Assembly: GCA_030704615.1 (NCBI GenBank)
Contig: CM060731.1
Span: 41,478,001 to 41,542,000, forward strand
From: Takakia lepidozioides
Taxonomy: Eukaryota; Streptophyta; Takakiopsida; Takakiales; Takakiaceae
DNA length: 64,000 nucleotides
Direction of reading: 5' to 3'
The notes below the pieces were generated by a model that had not been told where the DNA came from, ran no database searches, and saw only the letters and a program-made list of their open reading frames with translations. The position numbers were made by a program, and so were the translations under genes. Numbering within the stretch: the stretch's first letter is position 1; each line of letters starts with the position of its first letter. Of the stretch, positions 34,871-47,317 are shown in pieces.

Positions 34871-37250
34871 AAGGTTTGTGCCCACTTTTTGGTTTGTTCT
34901 ATTAGCAGAGATTTAAGGCATTTGGTTCGCAGTGTGGTCTCAGTTCAAGTTCAGGTCGGACCTTGATATTCACATGTCTGACTCCTTCAATCCATTCGCA
35001 GAGGCGACTAACAACAGGTGTATTGCATGAGCCTACACCATTGCGTTGGTGAATTCGATATGGCTGGTGCATTTGATGGGCACCCGGGAACGGTGACTAT
35101 ACGTGGGGATAATCAATGAGTATACATGGGGATAGTCAGGGCACGCCTTTGACAAACATAAAAGCACTTTTAAGGGGTAAAATATTTTTTCTTTTTTATC
35201 TAATTTAAATTATTGAGAGCCTAGTTGGTCATATCTTTGTCATAATCTCCTCCAATAGATTAGAATTTCTTTCCCCTTAGACTGATCCGTCCTTTGGGAA
35301 ATCTCACGCACGGATATTTTACCACCAAACAGTGTCTCAACGCATTTGGGTGCTTTTTATGACGGCCGATCAGCCATTGGAGGGCTCATATCGTCACCGA
35401 GTCTTCAATATTTATTATATTATTATATTATTATATGCGAATTGAAAGCTCAAATCTAAACTCCTATAGTTGTAAGTCTTTCAACATCAATGTATGCCAG
35501 GTCTTTCAAATTTTTGAAACCGATTCCAAAATCAAATTGAAGTTCTTTCAATTGATACAAGTTTTTTTTTGGTATGGTTGTTCAACAATATTGCCAAACC
35601 ATCCTTTACGGCTTCATCATTGGTTCTTGGGCCTCATCAAGAAGAGAGACACAGCTCCGCGATACAGAATAGTAGACAGCTTTGGAGAGGCGGGGAACGT
35701 GTGCCAGTGGATTCAAATGGGATACGAATATGTAAAACATCCGCGGGCATGAGGAAGATCTCGAGACGAAAACCTTGTGCTTCTCTTGTGCACCCCACGC
35801 TCATTTGCATCATCAACAAGGCAACACCTTGCTTCACACACTTGGGATAATCCACAGCCCAACAACATCAATATCCAGGCAAGGATGACACTGCCCCTAA
35901 CCTTTTGTACACGAACATTTTTATTTGTTGCTCCTCAGCAAAGACTAATTCGCAAAATGGGTGGGGCATGGAGCATGGACGGAATGTTGTGTGCATGAAC
36001 TCTGTGTCTAGGTTTAGAAAATCTAGGGTGTCAATTATGGAAACCAATAGCAACCCCCTCTATCCTCCCTTGCCTTAGGTTTCTCTCTAATTTTTATTCG
36101 AACTTGGTTGGCAGAGTGAGATGAAAGTCAAATTCACATTTGCATTAGGGGAATTTTGAAAGAGTAGCCAGATGGATGATAATGCAAATCATTTGTAGTC
36201 GGGACGGCAAATTACATCTGTCCGTCATGCATTTTTGGGATGCTCCATTCTCAAGGGACGAGAGAGAAATGGTTTTTTTCCCTTCAAATAATCTTAATAA
36301 TCTCACCAGGGCCTCTGTCCCTGTTCGCCCAAAAAAAAAAAAAAAAAAAAAGGTCCCACTGTGAAGACGAAAGAGAAAGAGAAAGAGAGAGCGAGGTGAT
36401 GGCCACTCTTCTTGTTGGGACTGGGAAGCTACCAATGCTCCCTCCTGCTGCCTCGTACACTGTCACTGCACACCTTGCCTACACTCAAGTCTTTAGTTAG
36501 GCATGTCTTGGCCTCTGTTATCAGATGCCACACTTGTTGTGTTTCCATAAAGCAGTAAAAGCCATGGTACCCAGAATCAGTGTTTTTCTTTTTTCTTTAA
36601 TACAAAGTCTAAAAATAATATGTAATACAGTGGGGTCATCTTTTCTGCTACGTTATGAAGACAGTCACAGAATTGCAAAATATTTTTCACCAACTTTGAC
36701 AGATGATATTCCCCGCACAACAATACTATTTCAATCTACCGCAGACTAAAATTAAACACTGGCAACCTTATACGTTTGATGGTCAAAAGGTTGCAAAAAA
36801 GGGAACTCATTAACTGCCAGTATAATGGGACTGTCCATGCAAACAAGTGCCCAGATTAACATAAGGGAAGACTGTGAAGCCTGATTCCAGCACTATGGGT
36901 TTGTTCCCCTTCCTCTACCAAATTAATCCTATCTGGGGAATGTTGTCGATAGATGGGCTTGGTAGAGAAGACGGAATCTCACGAAGAGGACGCAACAGAG
37001 TCGGACTTCCAAAACGCATTCATCCACACACTCAAGCACACCGTTACACCAAGCATACACTTGTGTAAGACCCAAAAGCCACCACCCTCACTGCCACGGC
37101 AGTCGAGCTTAAATAGTATTAGGTCGTAATCTAATCTTAGTGTCGCGTGGCACTTCCAGCCAGATGCCCTTCCAGCATAGCCATAGAAAGAAGCCAGATC
37201 ACCCAGATCCATCCTAATCTAATCCTAAACTAGTTGTTAGAATAAGGGGA
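34871..37250. other. No gene recognised
   Basis: AT-rich DNA with a (TTA)n patch near 35,410-35,435 and an A20 run near 36,332-36,351. Open frames are short and without domains. Confidence 0.45.
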
Positions 37251-37254
37251 TTGC

Positions 37255-37480
37255 TAAACCGTGAGCAGATTCCGTGAGCAGAATTTTGCTCACGGATCTG
37301 CATGTGCTCACCTATAACCGCGGACACCTATTCGGCCTAGAGGACCTATTACTGCGGGTTGTGTCAAGTATATCATGCATACGTCATTCATCGTTATGGA
37401 TGAACGATGGATGAATGGGGGATGAAAGGATGTTCGACGAATGGTACATGGATGAATGTAGTTTGTAGATGAATGCAAAA
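37255..37480. repeat. GTGAGCA cluster followed by GGATGAATG cluster
   Basis: GTGAGCA occurs twice and its complement form twice within 37,260-37,312, followed at 37,390-37,475 by several GGATGAAT/GATGGATG units. The same two clusters occur in the same order and orientation at 57,310-57,640. The position just past the 3' end of the ParB-methyltransferase gene suggests subterminal sequence of a transposon. Confidence 0.4.
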
Positions 37481-39112
37481 CTAAGATGCATTTTTGAGTA
37501 GTGGTTGCTAAATCCCCCTAGCTCTAGAGTGAACCTCTGCCCACTGGTGAGGGTTGTGATTGTCCTTTCATCAGCAATCAGAAGTCGACATAGTTGCTGA
37601 CACACAGTTGCAAAGAAGATGGAGAGGCCATTTGGTGCTTCAAAGTAAATTGTTTAATAAGTAAAGATTCATTCCGACGAAGAATATTCTGTGCTACTGG
37701 AGTCGGCGTCCAAAACGAAGGCAGAACTGTCTATGAAGACACTAGCCCTGCTTTGCACAAAACCCTCTCTGTTTAAAAGCAAACCAGGGGGAGAAGAGAG
37801 GAGACTAAATTCCGAAGCTGCAGCCTCCGCATAACATGGCAATTTAAAATCTGTTTTCGGACTTGGGAAAAATTGCGGGTTTGCAAAGAAAGGGAGGAAC
37901 CGTGGCGACCTTGGGCTCCTGTACACACAAACAAACAATGTAAGTCCATATATATTCAGCTGGCCCAACTTGTGCAGGAAAGATGGAAATGGAAGGATGC
38001 GCCGTCATGTCAGTGAATTGCCACAACTGAACTAGCACTTACTCACATGAGAAATCGGAATCAACATCCAGAGCATCGGGTTCTTGCAGATCCTGCTCCA
38101 CAACAATGTTCTTAGTCTGGGTCGAATGCGATGAACCCCCAGACAGAGGTGCGATGACTTGAGAGTAGAGCTGCTCGTCCCCCCCCCCATCCCAAAAAAA
38201 TGCCTTCCTGCATACTTGCATGCATGGAAGGAAGCCCCTGCAACAGTGCAAATGGATCCACGAAACAAAGTAAGAAGCACAATCTGAAGGCAAAGAAGTG
38301 CACCCAAGAAATGGAATATGATTGGGCACCAACCTGTACCCATGGACAGGTCCACCACTTTCCCACCATGCCGGCTGCATGTCTCAATCAAAGTCTGCAT
38401 GAAAGCGGGTGACTTCTCCCGAGCACCTCCCCATGGAATGCCACCAGTTTTTTTCAATGTCTGGGAGGAGTCCACATAGTTGTGGATAACATCGGATTCC
38501 ACAGGGTCGCATTCCGGGTCTATGTGAAGCCCCCTTCCCAAACGTCGAAATGGCCAACATGAGCAGGAGTGGTGTCTGGCCGAATTCGAGCAAGACAAAT
38601 GGCCTTGAACACATGTGTCTGCAGCAGCACCAATGTTAGAAACGTTGTGAAGGGCCACGAAACAATAACACACAACAAAGCCTAGGCGAGTATCTTCTGC
38701 CCGGGAAACTCTGCACTAGATAGTGGCAGGGTGTTGACACAGGTCCAAATTTTGCGGATTTTGAACCCTGAGGACTTCATGTAGCTGTGAAGCATCCGGC
38801 GGGATGCCATGTCCTCACCCTGGAAAATCAGAAGTGACCCAGCGTCAGACAGAAACTTGTTGCTGAAAGAGAAGGCCCACTGCCAGTAAAGTGGATTATG
38901 AGCATTCCAAGCTGGAGTCACATCTGTGGGAATGATATAAGGCACTGGAAACCCATCTAGATATCAATGATGACAAGATCTGTCGCGTAGGGCTGCTGCA
39001 CTCCATTCACCCAACATGGCGTCCTGGTCACCTGAAATGAGGACAGGCAATCGAATGAGATTGACAAATTGCAGTGGAGACACCCGAACTAGTGATCCGT
39101 TGTACCTCCCAT

Positions 39113-39140
39113 ATTAAGATGTCGTTGACGACACCTTAAT
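39113..39140. repeat. P1 palindrome, intron copy
   Basis: 28-bp near-perfect palindrome, arms ATTAAG...CTTAAT around a TGTCGTTGACGACA core. It lies within the predicted intron 39,207-39,032. Confidence 0.9.
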
Positions 39141-39982
39141 GCACCACCTACGCTCCCCCAACAATGCAACAAAAATGACCAGAGTACGATAGATGTGGCG
39201 TGCTCACCAGGGTGAGGAAAGAGCATAGATGGTCCCATGTAGGTGACTTGACACCCACAAAAGTGGACTTTCTTGACTCCATCATATGGAGGAAGCTCAC
39301 GTTGGCCGTTTTACGCTGGAAGTGCGGGCCCACCACCCTGGACACACACAGCCGTGCTTCGTAACCTGGGCGTTTCTTTGCTATGACGTGTGTACTGAAC
39401 GATCTACCGCGGTGGATGTGATGGCGATCTGTGTCTGCTGTTTCTTGGCAGGTTGCACAGTCAAATCAACAGAACCCCCAACTAGCCCAGCGGTGTCAGC
39501 AGGGTCTGCTACTGCTTCCCCAGTAGCACCAGCAGCCTCCATTGTCTGTTTCCCCTTCTTTTTCTTCTTGCCGTCAGCAGGGGTGGCCGGTTTTGTAGGA
39601 TTTTTCTTATTCAGTAGCGCCAAGGCTCTTTGCTGCAAGTCCTCATCTATCCGGGGGCCAGTGAATCTGCGTTTTCGTTCTGATTCCTCATGACATTCTC
39701 CTCCCAGGGAGTCGAAACTCTGGGGCAGTCCACGTACCACCCACAGTCATGGTAATGTGCCCAACCCCAGTCCTTCACAATGCCAGCAGTGTACATTGTG
39801 GTTTCATCGTTTGGGTTCGCCCATCCACGAATGAAGTCTGGATCGTCACTCAGTGTGTTCTCCAGAATAAGAACAAAGTGAAAGTACCTGCAGACAATAA
39901 GGCCATCCCGCTTAGATAGTTTCCTTGAACGCAACAGAAATGGCCATTGAACTGCCATAAATGGCTGCATTTCACTCTGAGG

Positions 39983-40010
39983 ATTAAGGTGTCGTCAACG
40001 ACATCTTAAT
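39983..40010. repeat. P1 palindrome, intron copy
   Basis: Identical to the consensus of the 57.95-59.38 kb array (core TGTCGTCAACGACA). It lies within the predicted intron 40,268-39,888. Confidence 0.9.
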
Positions 40011-40116
40011 CCAGGCACTAAGAGGCAGGACTCCATAACTGATGTTGCCAATTTTCCAAACAATCAGACCATGTAAGATCCCCCTTCATGGCAAACTCAT
40101 CCCAAGAGGGCATGGA

Positions 40117-40144
40117 TTTAAGGTATCGTCAACGACACCTTAAT
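40117..40144. repeat. P1 palindrome, intron copy
   Basis: Variant with TATCGTCAACGACA at the core, in the same intron as the previous copy and 134 bp from it. Confidence 0.85.
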
Positions 40145-40328
40145 TCCATCTCTCAAATAGCAATCAAACAAGAGAATGACACAATACAGAACTGCACAAG
40201 ACTGCATGCAATTGAAAGTAGGGACAGAGGTGTAGAGATTGAGGCCACCTTAAATCAAACCCCCTTACAGGATGAAAGTCCCAGAAGGTCCACTGTAAGC
40301 AGGATATGGGCATACCTATAATGTGCAA

Positions 40329-40356
40329 ATTAAGGTGTCGTTGACAACACCTTAAT
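40329..40356. repeat. P1 palindrome, intron copy
   Basis: Variant with TGTCGTTGACAACA at the core, within the predicted intron of about 40,394-40,293. Confidence 0.85.
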
Positions 40357-42099
40357 TTCCTCCTCACAGAAAGAGAATTGAGTCAGTGAACACACATGTA
40401 CAGCAGATGTTTCATTGCCTCCTTGCCGTTGTACTGATGATCGAAATCTTTAGATCGAAGAATCCCTCCCTCCTTCTCAAACTCCCGGAAAAATGCATAC
40501 TTCCAGAGCTCCCTTCTCCGTTTACGAACGTAGGATCAAACTTGATGTTGGGAGATGTCATGGTGATTTTGTAGTCTAGTAGTGACTTCTCCAATGTTTC
40601 AATGGCCAGCTTCTCCACCTGCAAAAAGAATGACCATATCTCCAGTGGTTCAACCATAAAAACAATGAAGTCATTGCGAACAATGTGGAACGTTTGGAAA
40701 TTCTTACCTGGCTCCAGAAGGCGGCTTTGTGCAACCATGTCTCAAATGCCTGGTCACTCACTGGTGTCACCACTCCTACCTCAGGGTCCCTATGTGGTTT
40801 TGGGAAATTGTTTGTGTCCCGGACGATTGGATCCGAGTTCCAGATTTCGAGCCACCTCACTTTTTGAGACGGCTCAACCATGGAGATCGACAGACGGTGG
40901 ATCTTTTCCTGTGTCATCTCAGGCTTGGTGGGCTTGTTCCAGTGTATCCGAATCTGCTCCAGAAACCCCTTTCTAGCCCAGGGTCAGCAATTCATATATG
41001 CTTGTCAAACGCACTTTTGAGGTTTTTCCTTGCCGTATCCATCTCATCTTTCATTTTGGTCTCCACCCCATTCGCTGTTCTCTCTTCCTCCGGAGTAGTG
41101 GCATAATACTCCAGCTTCGCTCGCTCTCTAGCATCCGCAATTTCTTGCTGTGACACAAGAACGGTGGCCTATTATTACATCTCAGGCCATGTAGGGACAA
41201 CTTCAAACCAAACATGAAAGAAAACTCAAGACAGACAAGGAACTAGTCTTACCGCGTACAAGTACTCGAGGAAAGCTTCCCTCGTTAGATTGTACCAAGT
41301 TTCAGACTTCTTGATTGTCTGGCATTTCTTCAGTGTCTCCGCAGACAAGACGCTGGAGAATGTTTCCAACGGCATGACTCCTATACTTTGCATCCGAAAC
41401 AGTGTAGGCACTATGTTCATGGTGACGTGTGATGTCTCTGTGCCCCTGCATTGAAAGCAAATGAGTACAAGAATCTTGAAGCGAGGGACAGAAATGTAGT
41501 TCACAAAGAGGAAACAAAACAAAACTTACTTGTTGACATCGTGCATGGCAGTCAGAAGTTGGGTTATTTTGCCTTGTGGATCCAAAACCATTGACAAAAC
41601 TCGGTGGTGCCAGTCTTTGTTGTCGTCATACATTCTCGTGATATATTCCATCCAGGCAACCAAACGGTGATTACCATCCCATACGAAGAACATCTTCCCC
41701 ATGTACTGCATGTGAGATGGGTTCTGGAAAAGCTCTGCCTCAAACTCCGAATTCACCTCATTCCAAAGCGGGTCCCAACCGGCCATAATCTCTTCGTCAA
41801 CCAATTTTTCTGATCCCTGGATGTCTGTCACTGAAACGTAAAAAACTGCGGAGCCCTTCAAGTACCCGTGGATGAAATCACCCTGTAGCTTCTTGATATC
41901 ATGATGCAGGGCTGTACGAACGGCAGACATGGAAATCATCCTGCATAGGGGAATCATAAGAGTGTCGTCCCGAACTTCCATGGAATTTATGACCTTCCTG
42001 GAGCTTACCTTAGAGGTATACATCAATGAATGAACTTTATCTTCGTAATTGTCAGATGGGTCTTCATCTTGAGTATCAGGACAGATGTCTCCTCACTAC

Positions 42100-42790
42100 A
42101 GGAAAAGGGGGGCCTTTGCGACACCCGCGCCACGCCGCAGCGTCGGGAAAACGCCATTTTCAGGCACGCGGGAGGCGCAGAATTTGCGACGCCCGGCCGT
42201 CGCCCTGCAATCGCAAGGGCGTCGCCAAAATGACGTCGCAAAAATGCGACGTATGGGGGTCGCGAGCCCCCGCCCCAACTCCCGCAACTGCCGGACGTCG
42301 GTTTTTCAGGCCGTCCACGCCGATGGCAGGAGCCTCTTCGAGCGACGTCTCGCCATTGCGGCCCTCCAGCTGATGGCATTGGTGGGGGCGCCAGCGCGGC
42401 GTCGCATTTTTATTTATTTTTTTCTAACCTACCCGGGAGTCAGCCGGGTGGTACGCCAAGCGACTATTGGGCGTGGCACAAAACAGCAGGAGTCGGTCTC
42501 CGCCACGCCCGGGCGTGGGTTGTTGCGATGCTCCGGCGTCGCTTTTGTTTTAAATTTAATATTTAAAAATAAAAATAAAAACGTGGCGCAGGCAGGGTGG
42601 CGGTCTCCGCGACGCCAGGGCGTCGCGGCTTGCGACCGCCGGACTAAAAAACACGTCGCAGGGGGTGTCGGGCGCTGCCGTCCACAAATGGGGTTTGCGA
42701 CGCCCGACCGTCGCTGCTTGCAAACCCCGCCCAAAAAACACGTCGCCATTGGCGACGTGCTGCAGTCGCGAGGGCAGCCTGGTGGGGGGG
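42100..42790. repeat. GC-rich repeat with P3 palindromes
   Basis: About 690 bp of unusually GC-rich DNA in an AT-leaning region. It contains GCGACGCCCGGCCGTCGC at 42,186-42,203, GCGACGCCAGGGCGTCGC at 42,609-42,626 and a variant at 42,697-42,714, plus many GCGAC/GTCGC pairs. It sits between a GTAAGT donor at 42,852 and the next coding stretch below 42,090, so it appears to fill an intron. Related DNA lies at 48,190-48,460. Confidence 0.75.
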
Positions 42791-43028
42791 GGGGGTTGGG
42801 GGTGGTTTTTTGTTTTTTTCCTGGTTTTGTATTTGGGGATGGGAGAACTTACAGTTCCATTTCTCTGAGTTAGCAGGTACACAATTGAGCAAGCATGAAT
42901 CGAGGGTGAGGACGGTGCGACACGTGAATATGATGGAAGATGGAAAGATGGAAATATATTTACACTAAATGAGCTGAAAAGCTCACAAGGGTTCAGTAGA
43001 CTGACCTTGGGACCTACATGGACTAGGA

Positions 43029-45300
43029 CTAGTCGTCCTCATCCTCATCCTTAGTGGAGGACTCAGAGCTATCCGATGAGCCTCATGACTCCGCGCCCTT
43101 TGCCAGAGCACGTAAATGAGGCGACGTTCCCCTAAGTCCCACAGAGCTTTTATCCAATCCCTAGGCATGACCCTCGACCTCATCCATACTAGTGCCATGT
43201 AGTGCACTCATCCCCTCTGTGTTGGCCATGTTCTTCATGAGGGATTGCCAACCATGCTCCTTGGCGTAGTTGTACTCTAGCGGAGATGGCTTCCTCTCAA
43301 ACGCGCATTGCTACACATGCCACAAATTAAAGTCAGTTCTTCGCGATGATGGAGCAAGAAAGAAGACATAACAAAATCCATAGGGAAGTACGACTTACAA
43401 ATCGCAAGATAAAACCCTTGGATCCGCCGGCGCCCCACTTGTGTGTGGATTCGTGCTTGTCAAGGCAGACTGTTGTTGCTTCGCGTGCCCGGTCAAATTT
43501 GGCCTTGTTTGCGGCATCAGTCTCTCCCGCAATGAGTGCATCCCACGATACTTATGCCCCCCCCCCCCCCCCCCCATCAATTAGTGAATTACACACATAC
43601 GTTGCATCGAATCCACCTCATTAATGCACATGCGACAAATGGAAGGTGACATGATTCAGGATTTGCCAACCTGTGTAATTCCATAAGGTGGTTTGGGTAT
43701 GGCCCCCTTTTCCATTGCCCTCCGAATGATCTGTCTGGCACGGTACCTCCTGTCCTTCAAGTTTCGCCCCACCATCTCCATCACCCTTGTGTCACTCCAA
43801 TTGCCCGGAAACTAGCGGTCTAACTCACGGGCATACGCCCATATCGCGCCAAAGTGCTGATCAGCCCACTCGATGTGCAAAGGGAACCACCTCAATGCGA
43901 GTTCGAAGGTTGGCTTCTTCATAGCCTCCCAGAACGCACCGCAGGGGTCACCATGGCGATTCACCTCCACCGGTGGCACCACGATCTTTGCCAACTCCAC
44001 GTCCTGTATCGCCAAGGTCATCCCACCCTCTCCCTTCTTTGTAGCCTCCTTCCCCTGCTCCTTTGTTACCCCACTGCCCTCCCCCACATGCACACTCACC
44101 CCTTCCTCTCCATGGGACTTCTTTTTCTTCTTCTTCTTTTCCTTCCCCTTCTCCACGACCATCTCCTTCCCCTTCCCCGCTACTTCCTCTCTCTCCTTCT
44201 CCCTCTCCCTTCTCTCTCTCTCCTCAGCAGCCCCTTCATTGATGGGAAAAGGGATCTCGGGAGATCGAGGCCTCTTCTTCTTACCTTTGGTGTTCGGGTC
44301 CTTCATGAACACCACGTGCTCTCCCTCATTGGCAACCCCACTGGACTGCACCAATGAGGCCAGCCATGTTGCTGCCTCCTGAAGACAAATAACCCCTCCA
44401 AATTCAAAAAAAGAAACAAACAACAAAGAAAATCATGCATGCAAAGGAAAGGATAAATCATGGAACAAGGTGCGACAGTTGTACCTTTGCAAGCTTGTCC
44501 GACTCGCCCCTGGTATCACCCGATGTGGGAGGAGTCCCCGTTTCCGGATGTTCCCACTCTATCCCCTCCCGGAGCGCCACTGGAAGTAGATTCCAGATGT
44601 GGAGCATAGCCGGCGGCGGCACCCCGTAGTCCAGGCCCTTCTTTGCTGACCGCTCAGGCTCAGGGGGCGGTGTCGCTGATCGGCTAGGCTGCTCCGAACC
44701 GGCCCATACCTCCTCCTCTCCCCCCCCCCCCCCCAAATGCGTATCAGGGTAGAAGGCCTCACCCGGCTTGACTTCTTCGAGGCGCTTTGCTATCTTGGCC
44801 ACTTCATTGGCCCTCCTCGTCTCCACCTCCCTCATCGACAACAATGGGCTAGCAATGGAGGCTTTCATCCTTGAACCTGACGTTGGGCCTTGGCAAGTGC
44901 AGCCTTTGCTGCGGAGGAAGGGGTCGCTATGGGGGTGACATCCAAAAGGTGCCCATACCGGGCCCCCAAACGGGTGATGTGCTTGCCAAGGTACATTTCA
45001 CCCGTCTTGGTGGCCGGGGGTGTGCTCAACTGAACATCCGGCTCAGCAACAACCTCCCGAATAGGAGAGTTGGCTGAGCCGGCCCCTGGCGCATCCAAGA
45101 TGTGGACAAGAGGGGGGTACTGGCCTCGGGGGCAGACGAGCCCTCCGGCTGTGGCTATCGACGGGGCTGGTTAGCCGTGAGACGCCCTGGCGCGTCACAC
45201 GTGCCGGCAGAGCAAACGGATTGTCCGCCCCTTTCTTTGGGGCAGGGGACTTCTTTTCTTTCCCTGTAAGGTGGCACCTGTCATGCAAACCCACAAGTTG
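43029..45300 (-). pseudogene. Transposase_24 (En/Spm)-like gene, decayed
   Basis: Coding pieces in gene order: 45,160-44,460 (two frames), 44,380-43,670, about 43,550-43,398 and 43,318-43,029. The second piece has a Lys/Glu-rich linker, then FELALRWFPLHIEWADQHFG and, past a TAG at 43,813-43,815, WSDTRVMEMVGRNLKDRRY. The third reads WDALIAGETDAANKAKFDRA followed by ESTHKWGAGGSKGF. The layout W..L / K..R / H..G..S resembles plant Transposase_24 (Ptta/En/Spm) regions; this is by eye, so tentative. The last exon ends in an acidic tail DSSESSTKDEDEDD after two more in-frame stops. No DDE catalytic core was found. It lies directly upstream of the ParB-methyltransferase gene on the same strand. Confidence 0.45.
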
Positions 45301-45402
45301 GCCTCATTAGGAACATTCCAGATTAAAAACAAAAAAGACCAAGCATGTCGGGGGCTGAGAGCAGCAAGTGCTCGGGGTCTCGAGAGGGGGCAACAAAGAG
45401 AA

Positions 45403-45492
45403 AAGAAAAAGGTGGGGGGGGGGAAGTGACTGAGCACCACCAGCAGCTGCTGAGCACCACGGGCTCAGTCACACCCCCCCCCCCCCCTTTTT
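45403..45492. repeat. Long hairpin-forming inverted repeat
   Basis: Left arm: A run, GGTGGGGGGGG, then GTGACTGAGC. Right arm: GCTCAGTCAC, C run, T run. The arms of about 28-30 bp enclose a loop holding a second small palindrome, CAGCAGCTGCTG. It lies upstream of the Transposase_24-like gene. Confidence 0.8.
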
Positions 45493-45499
45493 TATTTAT

Positions 45500-47310
45500 T
45501 TTTGTTTCCTGATCTCTCCCTCTCTCTCCCTCTCTCTCCCTCTGGACATTGGGCTTATGGAATTGTTGTCCTGACTTCCATTTTTGAGGAAATTGGAAAA
45601 ATTTGCAAAATTGGGTTGCAGGGAATTTTGGATGTTTTTTTTATCCAAAATGATTGTTTTTAAAAAAAAAATTCCTAGTGAAATATTTCTTCACTAAAAA
45701 ACCTGTGAGTTGCAAAACTCCCGTCATTTTCTACTTTTTCAATCCAACCTGGATGAAAAAATGACTTCATCTGACGGGACCTAAATACAGGGTAAGATAG
45801 GTAAAAAACCCCCCCATGTTTTTTCATCTAACCTAGATGAAATACGGACTACATCCGTTGAGTGCAAGACAAGATAAAAGCACGATGTCTTTCATCTTCC
45901 ACGGATGAGAAACGGACAATGTCCGTCGGGCGGACAGACTGGCGGATGTTTTTCATCCTGAGAAGGATGAATGACAGGCCAGACAGGGGAAAACCCTGTG
46001 CAACCCTAATGTCTTTCTTTTTGCGCTGCGAGAGCGCGCGCAATGGCGGCTTGTGAGGAGCGATGGTGCTCGTGCTGCAGATTCCTTGAACTGCCAATCC
46101 TTGAGTGTTTATGGCTCCTGTGAGCGACGCCTGGGCGGGCTCTTTAAGGCGATGGCGGTGGCTTAGAGATGAGGGAAGATTCCCTATCTCAGTTGTCTGT
46201 TTTTTTGTTGCACAAGGGAACCGCGGCAGTGATGGCGGAGGTACCACCTGCATGCCTATGATGTTTCCCTAGGAGCCCTCCTCTGGATCTTTGATGAATG
46301 GTGGCACAAGGAAGTCTCTCTCCCTCCCTTTATAAACCCTACCTTTTGAGACCAAGCTCTTTTTTTCTTGTGCTTGACAAGACCTTGCTTTGGTTAAGGT
46401 AGCAGTGCTGTGGTGCTGGCGGAGTCCTCCCTGCACGGTTAGGCTTGTGGAGAGATGGCAACTCTCCCCCAAACAGTAAAAAAGGTTCTTTTTCTGTTGG
46501 TTTTGCTTCCTTGCTTGCTTTGGCATTCTCTGCACTTAGATTGAAGTGTATTTGACCTCGATAGCAAGGGTGGAAGCCTGCTACTCACCTCGTGCATCCT
46601 CACTAACTCACAATGCGTTGTGGTTATTTTTGGGACAGGCACAGGTGAGGGCTTCCACTTAATATTCTGATGTCTAGGTGCTACTGGATGCCAAGTGGGA
46701 TTGCAGAGCAGGGGAAGGAATCGTTTGCCAGGGACTCATCTTAAAATGTTGAAAAACTAAAGTACTCTATGGTTTTTCTTGATCCTACCTCTTTCCTTAC
46801 TTGATTTTTGAAGAACAAGTGTAATGCTTTCTACGATGGGCTAGTTCGGCCCAGCCAGTGGAAAACCTCTGTTATATGGTGACAGCCTGATTTATGATGG
46901 CGTGTGTGAGAGACACACATCTATTTTCCAGGCCCTAGTTCGCTTTGCTTACCTTAATGGTAGTTAGAAACAAAGTGAGAGGCTGTAAGGAAATGGTTGC
47001 TGCAGCTACTCGGCTACCTTTGTTGGTAAAAGGCCCCTGTTATGTTCCAACCCAGATGGCCTTGTTAGCTAGATGCTTAGGCCAAGGTATGGTGAAGTTT
47101 CTCAGTGGCATACTCTCTGGATTATGAATAATACTGACATGAACACATTACTGTGCATGGATGTAATTATGGATTTTCTAAGCTTGATGATTGATGGATG
47201 GTGCCACTGTTAAGTGGCTGATATGTCTATTTATTCTTTCATGACAACGACCCTAGGGGTCCTGTCTTTGTCTTGACATGACAAAAAATATCTTCCCTCT
47301 CTTTTGTGTT
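45500..47310. other. No gene recognised
   Basis: AT-rich, with TCATCC/GGATGA units at 45,830-45,975 like those near other transposon genes of this window. No supported coding sequence. Confidence 0.4.
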
Positions 47311-47317
47311 GCTCTCT

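Larger units (their letters stand above)
37669..42960 (-). pseudogene. ParB-like domain plus beta-class DNA methyltransferase gene, multi-exon
   Basis: Main exons, in gene order: about 42,960-42,853 (5' limit unclear); 42,090-41,530; 41,445-41,253; 41,147-40,708; 40,618-40,395; 40,292-40,269; 39,887-39,208; 39,031-38,690; 38,618-38,334; 38,237-38,043; 37,918-37,669 (TGA). The second exon carries MGKMFFVWDGNHRLVAW, the GxHR box of ParB/Srx-fold domains. The C-terminal part has YWQWAFSFSNKFLSDAGSLL and, later, KVVDLSMGTG spliced to ASFHACKYAGRHFFGWDG, the SAM-binding motif I of N6-adenine/N4-cytosine DNA methyltransferases, placed after the catalytic half as in the beta class. The expected motif IV (DPPY type) reads IIDI then a break, so activity is doubtful. 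A TGA near 40,993 and frameshifts near 40,510, 39,690, 39,395, 38,960 and 38,530 mark it as decayed, or as poorly assembled. ParB-methyltransferase fusions are known from phages and bacteria; spliced introns show eukaryotic residence. Confidence 0.7.

Noticed and set aside
36332-36351. A20 run as a retroposon poly(A) tail
   Set aside because: No element body or target-site duplication was found next to it.
41940-42009. Intron from GTAAGC near 42,008 to TATGCAG near 41,941
   Set aside because: The reading frame is open straight through and the splice would change frame, so the exon is read as continuous.
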